Shown here: piece by piece, positions 1-5,527 of the stretch
How positions within the stretch are numbered: position 1 is the stretch's first letter
Layout: every line of letters starts with the position of its first letter
NCBI GenBank assembly: GCA_020627645.1
Contig: JAHDGN010000035.1
Location: 1-6,579 of the forward strand
Reading direction: 5' to 3'
DNA from: Akkermansiaceae bacterium
GTDB taxonomy: Bacteria; Verrucomicrobiota; Verrucomicrobiia; Verrucomicrobiales; Akkermansiaceae
Length of the DNA: 6,579 bases
Program-made: the position numbers and the translations under genes
The notes under the pieces: generated by a model
What the model was told of the DNA's origin: nothing
Databases searched by the model: none
What the model saw: only the letters and a program-made list of their open reading frames with translations

Positions 1-59
1 GAGATTGACCCGGTTCGCCTGAGCCGAAAGATCGGAGGGAAGCGAGCGTCGCCAGGCAA

Positions 60-75
60 GTGTTTGGGTGTTTGG
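60..75. repeat. Perfect 8-bp tandem duplication inside ileS
   Basis: GTGTTTGG occurs twice back to back (60-67 and 68-75). Eight bases is not a multiple of three, so the duplication changes frame. Removing one copy joins the upstream frame encoding ...VARQ directly to VFGEIFDALVR. The duplication sits exactly where the recognisable IleRS sequence begins, which makes it a candidate cause of the frame break. It could be a real slippage mutation or an assembly error. Confidence 0.7.
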
Positions 76-547
76 GGAGATTTTTGATGCCTTAGTGAGG
101 CTGCTGGCGCCGGTCTTGGCCTATACGGCTGAGGAGGCTTGGGAGCATGCGGGTCGAGAGGGAAGTGTGCATGAGCAGTTGTTCCCAGAAGTGAATGCGA
201 AGTACGCAACTTCGGAGGCGATTGAAAAGGTGGAGAAGTTGATGGAGGTGAAATCGGTGATTCAGGCCGCGATTGAGGAGAAGGTGCAGGCGAAGGTGTT
301 TAAGAAGAATAACGAGGCCAAGGTCTTATTGACGGTGCCGGGGAATTTCTCGGTGAAGGACTTGTTGGAGGACGAGGAGTTTGCAAAGGAGTTCTTTATT
401 GTGAGTCAGCTGAAGGTGGTTGAGGGAGAGGAGTTAGGGGTAGAGGTTTCGCAGACGGAATATGAGATGTGTCCGAGGTGTCGGAGGTATGAGCCGCTCT
501 TAGAAAGTGGGCTCTGTGCGAGGTGTGAGGAAGCAATGAAGTCTTGA
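68..547 (+). CDS. ileS: Isoleucyl-tRNA synthetase, C-terminal fragment
   Basis: The 3' end of a cytoplasmic class I aminoacyl-tRNA synthetase that charges tRNA-Ile. The visible 159 codons hold the end of the anticodon-binding helical domain (LVRLLAPVLAYTAEEAWEH, about residues 9-27, a hallmark of IleRS), then a helical and beta stretch. It ends in a C-terminal zinc finger with cysteines at 135, 138, 150 and 153 (CPRC then CARC). The family usually has CPRCW; here the Trp is Arg, and the two cysteine pairs are only 11 residues apart. Full-length IleRS is about 900-1000 residues, so this is only the tail. GTG at 68 is merely the first start-like codon after the frame break and is not a natural start. 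Upstream, this frame meets TGA at 20-22, the second frame meets TGA at 6-8, and only the third is open to the window edge. The gene is therefore frameshifted or misread within the first 75 bases (see findings). Identity is secure; whether the gene is intact is not. Confidence 0.9.
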   Translation: MFGEIFDALVRLLAPVLAYTAEEAWEHAGREGSVHEQLFPEVNAKYATSEAIEKVEKLMEVKSVIQAAIEEKVQAKVFKKNNEAKVLLTVPGNFSVKDLLEDEEFAKEFFIVSQLKVVEGEELGVEVSQTEYEMCPRCRRYEPLLESGLCARCEEAMKS

Positions 548-605
548 AATGAACGAATGAAAGATTGCAGAATGAAGGAATTGGCTTGGTTTGAGGGGGG
601 TTGAC

Positions 606-628
606 CGCAAAGGCGCAAAGACGCAAAG
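606..628. repeat. CGCAAAG triple repeat, period 8
   Basis: Three exact copies of CGCAAAG lie at 606-612, 614-620 and 622-628, each separated by one base (G, then A). It is in the convergent spacer between ileS and the DUF1080 fusion gene and is non-coding. I recall CGCAAAG runs as recurring intergenic sequence in several bacterial groups, but a genome-wide count would be needed to show that here. A run of six T follows (629-634), but the repeat is not self-complementary, so I do not call a terminator. Confidence 0.7.
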
Positions 629-636
629 TTTTTTAG

Positions 637-729
637 GGGCTTGGTTGAGGAGCTTGCGAGTTGGTGTTAGGAAACCACGAATTTTCGCGAATAGGGGACG
701 AATGGCGGGGTGTTGGGCTTGGTTGAGGA
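637..729. repeat. 15-bp direct repeat GGGCTTGGTTGAGGA
   Basis: Two exact copies lie at 637-651 and 715-729, 78 bp apart start to start. A related imperfect copy (TTGGCTTGGTTTGAGG) lies at 581-596. The block between the exact copies contains the ACGAAT repeat. It may be a duplicated intergenic unit or the border of a decayed element; no transposase is present. Confidence 0.6.
677..703. repeat. ACGAAT / GCGAAT triple repeat
   Basis: ACGAAT (677-682), GCGAAT (687-692) and ACGAAT (698-703) are spaced 10 and 11 bp apart. An 8-bp palindrome, TTCGCGAA, lies at 684-691. The block is non-coding. The near-helical-turn spacing could be chance, a short interspersed repeat, or a protein-binding array; the sequence does not decide. 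Confidence 0.5.
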
Positions 730-748
730 TTTGAACGGGAGGGTTGTA

Positions 749-3700
749 TTAGGGGTAGGTTTTTTGGAGTTCTTCGGGGGTGAAGATGGTTTGGCGGTCT
801 TTGAGTTGGTTGCGGACCTTTTTGATGGTGCTTGGAGTGACGGGTTTTTTTCGGTTGTTCCAGGCGTGGCGGACGAAGGTGGCGACATCGGCGAGGTTTT
901 GGTCGGTGACGTCGGGGGAGTTTTTGAGGCCGGGCATGGCGGCGGGTGGGGTGTATTTTTTGCCATTCACTACGATGGGGCCCATGAGTCCTTGGAGGAG
1001 AATGGCGGAGAGCTTTTCGGGTGATTGGTTGACCCATTCGGATTTGATGAGGGGAGGTCCGAGGTTTTGGAGGCCATTGCCGTCGGCTCCGTGGCAGGCC
1101 ATGCAGTATTGGACGTAGAATTTTTCGCCTCGTTGGAATGATTGGAGGTGATTTTTATCGCGAGGAGGTTTGAAGGTGACGGCGGTGGTTTTAGGGGTTA
1201 GGGCGTGGGTGAGGTATTTGTTGAATTTGGCGTCGGGAAGGTCATTGCCGAGGAGTTTTTGGAATTCGCTTTCGCGTCCATGGAGTCCGCTGATGGCGGC
1301 TTCGCGAAAGAAGGGTTGGTTGATATGTTTTTGGAGGGTTTGTTTGAGCAGCTGTAATGCTTGGGGAGTGGGGATTTGTCCGAGGCTGGCGGCGAGTTCG
1401 CGTTGGACGACGAGAGAGGGGTGGTTGGCCAGGTGGCTGATCTTTGGCCAGGTGGCTTTGGCGTCTTTGGGGTTGAGTTGGGTGGAGAGTCGAAGGGCGG
1501 ATTCGATGACGTGTGGGTGTTGGGATTTGAGGGCGGCTTGAATGGCTTTGGGGTTGAGGGCGTTGAGTCCTTCGAGGGTCCAGAGGGCGTGGATTTGTCC
1601 GAGGGGTTTGGTGGTATCGGCTGCGATTTGGTTGAGGGTGGGGACGATGGTTAGGTCATTTTGGTCGATGAGGAGTTGTTGGGCGGTGTCGCGCCACCAG
1701 CCGTTGGGGTGGGCAAGGTGGGTTGCGATTTTTTGGGGTGTTTGGTTGAGCATGTTGGGTTTGGGGCCGCGGAGGTGGTTGCGGTGTTTGATGCGGTAGA
1801 TGCGTCCGAATTGTGGGTGGGTTTCGAGGTTTTGGTGAATGATGTATTCTTTGAGGTATTTGGTGAGGTAGTGTTTGTGTTGGATAATTCCGTGGTAGAG
1901 GTCGATGAGGTAGAGGGTTCCATCTGGAGCGGTGAAGAGGTTGACGGGGCGGAATCGTTCGTCGGTGGAGGCGAGGAATTCGTTTTCGCCCATGAGGTGT
2001 TCGCCGGAGAGGAGTCCATCTTGGCGGATGAGGTGGACGAGTCGAACGAGGTTGGCGGAGGGTTCGCAGAAGAGGGCGGTATCGCGGAAGAATTCGGGGA
2101 ACTGGTCTCCACGGTAGGCGACGGGGCCGGCGGCTCCGGTGGCGGCGGTGAGGTGTCCTTTGGAGTCGAGGGCGCCTTCGCCGCCTCGGTTGACGCCGAT
2201 GGTGAGGCGGGCGGGGTAGAGTTTGTCGCGGAAGGAGATGTTGCCTCGGTGGTCGCGGTTGAGGAGGAAGTTGGGGTTGCGGCGAAGGGTATTGGGGAGG
2301 AGTTGGTCGGATTTGATGCCGAACCAGTTTTCGTTGTAGAAGAGTCGGCCGTATTTGTCGTGGGACATGCCCCATTGTCCGCGGAAGGAGGTTGTTTCTT
2401 TGATCCATTTGCCGTTGATTTCGCGGTAGCGGGTGTCGGATTTGACGTTGTAGATCCAGTTATCGAGTCCGCGGTGGAGGGCATTGGTTCGGTGTTCGAC
2501 GTTGGCATTTTGGGTGTAGTTTTCGTCGATGACGGTCATTTTTCCGGCTTTGCCGTTGTTGTTTTCGACGAAGTAGAGTTTTTCGTGTCCACCGAGGAGG
2601 ATGCCATTTTTGTAGAAGGCGATGGATCGTGGTTGGTTGAGTCCGTCGAGGAAGGTGCTGGTGGTTTCGTAGAACCCGTCTTGGTCTTTGTCTTCGTGGA
2701 TGGAGATGCGTCCGATGGGGTCGGATTCACCGTCGCCGTTGACGTTGAGCATGTAGCCTCGCATTTCGACCACCCACATGCGTCCATTGCCGTCGAAACG
2801 GACAGCTAGTGGGCTTTGGATGGCGGGTTCGTGGGCGGCGAGGCTGATTTCGAAGTCTTTATGTAGGCGGAATGATTTGAGTGCTTGTTTGGGGCTGAGG
2901 GAGGGTGAGGGGGGGACTTGGTCGAAGGGCACGACGTAGGTGTATCCTTTTTTCTTTTTGGCGGGTTTTGGTTTGGGTGGGTGGGTGAGGTCGAGTCGTT
3001 GGATCCAGACGTTGCGAAATTGGACGGGGTTGTTGTGGCCTTGAAGTTTGATGGGGCCGGGTTCGGGGCCTTCTTTCTTTCCGGCGCCGGTTTTGTTTTC
3101 GAGCGGGTAGTCGTCGTGGATGAGGGTGTTGTTGTGGAGGACGGTGATGCGGGCGGGTTGGGTGCGTTTGCCGTCTTTGAAGCGGGCGGAGCGGAAGACG
3201 ATGTCGAAGGTTTGCCATTCTCCGGCGGGTTTGGCGACGAGCTGGTCGGGTTTCTTTTGCTTGTAGAGGCTACCTAGGTAGCTGTGTTTGTATTCTTCTT
3301 TGGGGATGCCGTGGGCGTTGGTGATTTGGAGTTCGTATCGTTTTTGGATGTAAACGCCGGAGTTGCCATTGGCTTCTCGGTTAGCACCTTCTTTGTTGTT
3401 GACGTTGAATTCGATGTGCATGCGGAAGTCTTGGTAGTGGTCTGGGGTGATGAGGCTGTCCCAGAGGGGGGAGGCGGTGAGGATGCCATCTTTGAAGGTC
3501 CAGTTGTTTTTGGTTTTGGGGTTTTCGGGGACGAAGAGGTGGCCGTTGTGGCCGACAAGTTGGATGGCGTCGGCTGGGCGTTTGCCGTCGATGATGTTTT
3601 TGGTGAGTCCAGCTCCGTCTTTTGCTTGGGATGTGGCAATTGCTGTCAGCAAGACGAGGGCGGGGAGGGTTCGGGTCAGAGAGGAGGTCAGTGACGGCAT
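749..3700 (-). CDS. Exported DUF1080 / PVC-type dehydrogenase / cytochrome c fusion protein
   Basis: A 983-residue envelope protein, probably periplasmic or membrane-anchored, likely acting in sugar oxidation and cleavage. Numbering is from ATG 3700. Residues 1-26 form a Sec signal peptide (one Arg, hydrophobic LPALVLLTAIA, cleavage after SQA). Residues ~46-238 are a DUF1080 domain (3-keto-disaccharide hydrolase family), with NSGVY...RYELQI near 113-126. A Lys/Pro linker (241-252) leads to the PVC-type dehydrogenase propeller (~277-635), with Ca-loop-like acidic motifs NVNGDGESD (319-327) and DKDQDGFYE (337-345). HEAT-like helices follow (~652-820). The C-terminal cytochrome c (~853-948) has the haem motif CMACH at 866-870 (bases 1091-1105) and a probable axial Met at 922 (AAMPGL). 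ATGs at 3730 and 3775 are also in frame, but 3700 gives the cleanest signal peptide; none has a good SD. Domain calls are confident; substrate and electron acceptor are inferred. The gene stands alone, ends facing ileS, and is K/N/P/T-rich because it lies on the C/A-rich strand. Confidence 0.93.
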   Translation of the reverse strand: MPSLTSSLTRTLPALVLLTAIATSQAKDGAGLTKNIIDGKRPADAIQLVGHNGHLFVPENPKTKNNWTFKDGILTASPLWDSLITPDHYQDFRMHIEFNVNNKEGANREANGNSGVYIQKRYELQITNAHGIPKEEYKHSYLGSLYKQKKPDQLVAKPAGEWQTFDIVFRSARFKDGKRTQPARITVLHNNTLIHDDYPLENKTGAGKKEGPEPGPIKLQGHNNPVQFRNVWIQRLDLTHPPKPKPAKKKKGYTYVVPFDQVPPSPSLSPKQALKSFRLHKDFEISLAAHEPAIQSPLAVRFDGNGRMWVVEMRGYMLNVNGDGESDPIGRISIHEDKDQDGFYETTSTFLDGLNQPRSIAFYKNGILLGGHEKLYFVENNNGKAGKMTVIDENYTQNANVEHRTNALHRGLDNWIYNVKSDTRYREINGKWIKETTSFRGQWGMSHDKYGRLFYNENWFGIKSDQLLPNTLRRNPNFLLNRDHRGNISFRDKLYPARLTIGVNRGGEGALDSKGHLTAATGAAGPVAYRGDQFPEFFRDTALFCEPSANLVRLVHLIRQDGLLSGEHLMGENEFLASTDERFRPVNLFTAPDGTLYLIDLYHGIIQHKHYLTKYLKEYIIHQNLETHPQFGRIYRIKHRNHLRGPKPNMLNQTPQKIATHLAHPNGWWRDTAQQLLIDQNDLTIVPTLNQIAADTTKPLGQIHALWTLEGLNALNPKAIQAALKSQHPHVIESALRLSTQLNPKDAKATWPKISHLANHPSLVVQRELAASLGQIPTPQALQLLKQTLQKHINQPFFREAAISGLHGRESEFQKLLGNDLPDAKFNKYLTHALTPKTTAVTFKPPRDKNHLQSFQRGEKFYVQYCMACHGADGNGLQNLGPPLIKSEWVNQSPEKLSAILLQGLMGPIVVNGKKYTPPAAMPGLKNSPDVTDQNLADVATFVRHAWNNRKKPVTPSTIKKVRNQLKDRQTIFTPEELQKTYP

Positions 3701-3869
3701 TTTGGATGATACGGTTTTGGAGATGGGCATTTTTCGGGCTGCTGGGGCTGGGGTTATTAGAATCACAAATTTCACCGATTGATATCGATTACTTGGCTGA
3801 GGTGGTTGTTTTGGTTGGAGATGAAAGCGAAAGCTGGTGGTTTTGGTGGTGGGTGGGTAGTTTTTGGCT
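3701..3869. other. Divergent intergenic region (DUF1080 fusion / engB)
   Basis: About 170 bp separate the chosen starts of two divergent genes, so both promoters should lie here. On the minus strand ATTCTAATAA (3754-3763) resembles a -10 box, but no convincing -35 lies 16-18 bp upstream. If it is used, transcription would start below about 3750, which supports the 3700 or 3730 start over 3775. GATATC-centred sequence at 3781-3786 is flanked by two CGATT words. No confident operator is visible. Confidence 0.3.
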
Positions 3870-4463
3870 GTGAGGGTTCAATCGGCGACGTTTTTGAAGA
3901 GTGCGGTGAAGCTGGTGGATTGTCCACCAGAGAGGGTGCCAGAGTTCGCGTTTATTGGGAGATCCAACGTGGGGAAGTCTTCGTTGATTAATTTGCTGAC
4001 GAACCAGGATGGTTTGGCGCGGGTTTCTAAGACACCTGGGAGGACGAGGGAGATCAATTTTTTTGAGATTAATCGGAAATGGGCGTTGGTTGATTTGCCG
4101 GGCTATGGATATGCGAAGGTTTCCAAGTCGATGCGAGATCAGTTTAACGAATTTGTCTCGGAGTATTTGTTGGAGAGGGAGAGTTTGCGGGGGGTCTTTG
4201 TGTTGATTGATTCGAGGCATGAACCGCAGGCGATTGATTTGCAGTTTGTGGAATGGGTGGTGGATTGCGGAATTCCCTTTGGGTTGATTTTTACGAAGAC
4301 GGATAAGGTGAAGCCTAGGGTAGTGAAGAAAAATGTGGGGTTGTTTTTGGAGGCGATGAACGAGTTTTCTGATGGGAATCCGGTGGTGTTTGAGACGTCG
4401 GTGACGACGAGGGGGGGGAGGAAGGAGGTGTTGGGGTATATCGAGCAGGCGATGGGTGGTTGA
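3870..4463 (+). CDS. engB: Ribosome biogenesis GTP-binding protein EngB (YihA/YsxC)
   Basis: A small cytoplasmic GTPase of the TRAFAC/Era-like class that helps assemble the large ribosomal subunit. The 197 residues match the usual family length of about 195-215. Motifs in order: G1 GRSNVGKS at 30-37, G2 TPGRT at 55-59, G3 DLPGYG at 75-80, G4 TKTD at 142-145, and a probable G5 around TS 176-177. The DLPGYGYA signature is diagnostic of EngB. Start choice: GTG 3870 gives MRVQSATF, the usual family N-terminus (short basic residue, then SA.F). The reading frame also allows TTG at 3864, two codons longer, which sits better behind the G-rich GGGTGGGTAG (3851-3860). The gene stands alone, with divergent and unrelated upstream and downstream neighbours, and is on the G-rich strand, as expected for an essential leading-strand gene. 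Confidence 0.96.
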   Translation: MRVQSATFLKSAVKLVDCPPERVPEFAFIGRSNVGKSSLINLLTNQDGLARVSKTPGRTREINFFEINRKWALVDLPGYGYAKVSKSMRDQFNEFVSEYLLERESLRGVFVLIDSRHEPQAIDLQFVEWVVDCGIPFGLIFTKTDKVKPRVVKKNVGLFLEAMNEFSDGNPVVFETSVTTRGGRKEVLGYIEQAMGG

Positions 4464-4506
4464 GATTTTTTGATCTAAGATTAGAGATTTACGATTTTTG
4501 ATTTGG
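4464..4506. repeat. A/T-rich GATTT-type intergenic repeat after engB
   Basis: Directly after the engB stop is a run built from GATTTTTTGAT, AGATT, AGAGATTT, ACGATTTTTGATTT. Degenerate GATTT words recur about every 8-12 bp. TCTAAGATTAGA inside it is a near-perfect inverted repeat, but the loop would be only two bases, so it is a poor terminator. The composition (few G) differs from the surrounding G-rich strand. I recall similar TTTACGATTTTTGATTT words as dispersed repeats in other bacterial genomes; not checked here. Confidence 0.4.
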
Positions 4507-4563
4507 CTTGGTTGGTGGATGTTCATCGTAGAGGCGAGGGGGGCATCTGATGAGAATGGAATC

Positions 4564-4568
4564 GGAGG
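4564..4568 (+). promoter_or_regulatory. Ribosome binding site of the 12-codon ORF
   Basis: GGAGG lies six bases before ATG 4575. This is a full core Shine-Dalgarno at ideal spacing, in a window where most genes have none, and is the main support for translation of the tiny ORF. Confidence 0.5.
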
Positions 4569-4574
4569 ATTGTA

Positions 4575-4613
4575 ATGGATGATCTTCTTTGGAGGTGGTT
4601 TCCTCTGAGGTGA
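4575..4613 (+). CDS. Possible 12-residue leader peptide
   Basis: ATG 4575 to TGA 4611-4613 encodes MDDLLWRWFPLR. It is preceded by GGAGG at ideal spacing, and its stop codon overlaps the ribosome binding site of the next ORF, starting two bases further on (ATG 4616). That arrangement suits translational coupling or a leader peptide. Two of the twelve codons are Trp, but I see no attenuator hairpins and no tryptophan gene, so attenuation is not claimed. An ORF this short with one good SD can arise by chance on a G-rich strand. Confidence 0.25.
   Translation: MDDLLWRWFPLR
4607..4613 (+). promoter_or_regulatory. Ribosome binding site of the 55-codon ORF
   Basis: GAGGTGA, seven of the eight bases complementary to the 16S rRNA tail, has its GAGG core five bases from ATG 4616. 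It decides the start of the downstream small protein against the longer TTG 4589 reading and contains the stop of the 12-codon ORF. Confidence 0.55.
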
Positions 4614-4615
4614 CA

Positions 4616-4783
4616 ATGAACGAAAGAATTGGCCCTGTTTATACGCTTGTGAGCATGGCTCTAGCCTATTTTACGGTGGTTGGAGCGGTGAGTCCCTATT
4701 GTCGGAAGGAGGATATTGAGGGGAGGATTAGGGTCGTCAAAGTGCCCATGGAGGACGACGGTTCAGGGGAAGATCCGATCTAA
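4616..4783 (+). CDS. Small predicted single-pass membrane protein, unknown function
   Basis: A 55-residue protein not matching any family I recognise. Residues ~5-28 (IGPVYTLVSMALAYFTVVGA and onward) are hydrophobic enough for one transmembrane helix or an uncleaved signal anchor. A Cys at 29 opens a charged segment (CRKEDIEGR), and the tail is acidic (MEDDGSGEDPI). Support for reality: a near-complete SD at proper spacing, a coherent hydrophobic-then-polar design, and codon use less G/T-skewed than the neighbouring plus-strand genes, which may mean selection or a different origin. It ends 19 bp from the convergent LolA-like gene. TTG 4589 would add nine residues but ignores the SD. It could still be a chance ORF; conservation would settle it. 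Confidence 0.5.
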   Translation: MNERIGPVYTLVSMALAYFTVVGAVSPYCRKEDIEGRIRVVKVPMEDDGSGEDPI

Positions 4784-4802
4784 ATGAGGTCGAGAGTTTG
4801 CC

Positions 4803-5465
4803 CTATTTTTTCCAGGTGTAGTTGGATTCGTTGACTTGGAAAGTGGAGGCGGGGATGTTGGTGTTGATTTTGGGGCGGGCGAATTCGGTGATGGTTTGGG
4901 TGCCGTCGCGTTGGGTCCAGGAGATGATTTCGGTGAATGAGGTGGAGAGGTTGAGTTGCATGAGGAGGGATTTAATGTGGCGTTTGATGGAGCGTTTTTT
5001 GGGGGAGAGGGTGACGGCGTAGCGTCCTTTGTCTTTGTTGGTGGAGTTGATTTTGAAGGCGGAGGACATTTTTTCGAATGACGAGTCTTCGCCCATGCCT
5101 AGGGTGAGGAAGAGGGGTTTGACCTTTTTGTTGTTTGGGGAGAGGCGTCGCGCGGTTTTGGTTTTGTGCTCGAGGACGAGGACGTCTTTTCCGTTGTAGA
5201 TGACGGTTTTTTCGGCGGGTTGTCCAAGCTCCCAGCGAAAGGCTTTTTTGGGGAGGAGCCAGAGTTGTCCGGTTTTTTTGACGTCGGATGAGAGGGCGGG
5301 GGATTTTTTGGTTTGTCGGAATTTGACGACGACGGATTTGTGGTTGGCTTGTTTTTGGAGGGCTTGTTTGAAGGGGAGGAGTTCGGGAGTTTTGGCGGCG
5401 GCGATTCCGGTGAGAATGAGGAGGATGGTGATGATCTGTCGGGGCATGGGGCGAGAAGGAATCAC
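4803..5465 (-). CDS. LolA-like periplasmic (lipo)lipid carrier protein
   Basis: A 220-residue exported protein of the LolA/COG2834 superfamily, whose half-barrel fold carries lipid-modified cargo across the periplasm. N-terminal residues 7-24 are a signal peptide (MPRQ, then IITILLILTGIAAA, cleavage before KTPE). The mature part shows the family pattern: VVKFRQTKK (46-54), GQLWLLPKKAFRWEL (66-80), the TVIYNGKDVLVLEH strand pair (87-100), then the C-terminal half with ISWTQRDGTQTITEF (181-195). The start could be ATG 5465 or ATG 5447; the shorter gives a tighter signal peptide, and neither has a clear SD. Its divergent neighbour is an MMPL/RND exporter, and the pair recurs in aryl-polyene and related clusters. 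That suggests a dedicated lipid-export LolA paralogue rather than the housekeeping LolA, which is an inference. Mature protein is very basic and K/N/T-rich, in line with minus-strand composition. Confidence 0.8.
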   Translation of the reverse strand: MIPSRPMPRQIITILLILTGIAAAKTPELLPFKQALQKQANHKSVVVKFRQTKKSPALSSDVKKTGQLWLLPKKAFRWELGQPAEKTVIYNGKDVLVLEHKTKTARRLSPNNKKVKPLFLTLGMGEDSSFEKMSSAFKINSTNKDKGRYAVTLSPKKRSIKRHIKSLLMQLNLSTSFTEIISWTQRDGTQTITEFARPKINTNIPASTFQVNESNYTWKK

Positions 5466-5527
5466 GGTTTGGAAAATTTCTCAATCTAGGATGTCGATAT
5501 TTTTGATTTTTCGGGCAGGCTTCGGCC
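5466..5527. other. Divergent intergenic region (LolA-like / MMPL exporter)
   Basis: Only 62 bp separate the two divergent starts, so promoters must overlap if both genes are transcribed from here, allowing joint control. The stretch is A/T-rich in the middle (5497-5511). I see no clear -35/-10 pair or operator palindrome. GCAGG at 5515-5519, about eight bases before GTG 5528, is a weak SD. Confidence 0.3.

Noticed and set aside
606..634. CGCAAAG repeat plus six T as a terminator for ileS
   Set aside because: The repeat is direct, not inverted, so no hairpin forms before the T-run.
606..703. Short repeats as a CRISPR array
   Set aside because: Units are 6-8 bp with 1-5 bp spacers; there is no 24-40 bp repeat, no spacers and no cas gene.
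1651..2809. Long open frames (up to 382 codons) on + and in other minus frames inside the DUF1080 fusion gene
   Set aside because: They are shadows: low-complexity (V/G/E-rich or P/T/S/R-rich) translations produced by the strand skew, with no domain signal, while the main minus frame has clear domains throughout.
3284..3991. Plus-strand open frames across the start of the DUF1080 fusion gene and into engB
   Set aside because: V/F/G/W-rich translations antisense to the signal peptide and DUF1080 domain or out of frame with EngB; no motif or plausible start.
4475..4492. TCTAAGATTAGA inverted repeat as an engB terminator
   Set aside because: The loop would be two bases, the stem is five A/T-rich pairs, and no T-run follows directly.
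4547..4625. CTGATGAG followed by CGAAA (4621-4625), reminiscent of a hammerhead ribozyme core
   Set aside because: The two cores are about 66 bp apart, I could not pair the flanks into stems I-III, and the interval contains two good ribosome binding sites.
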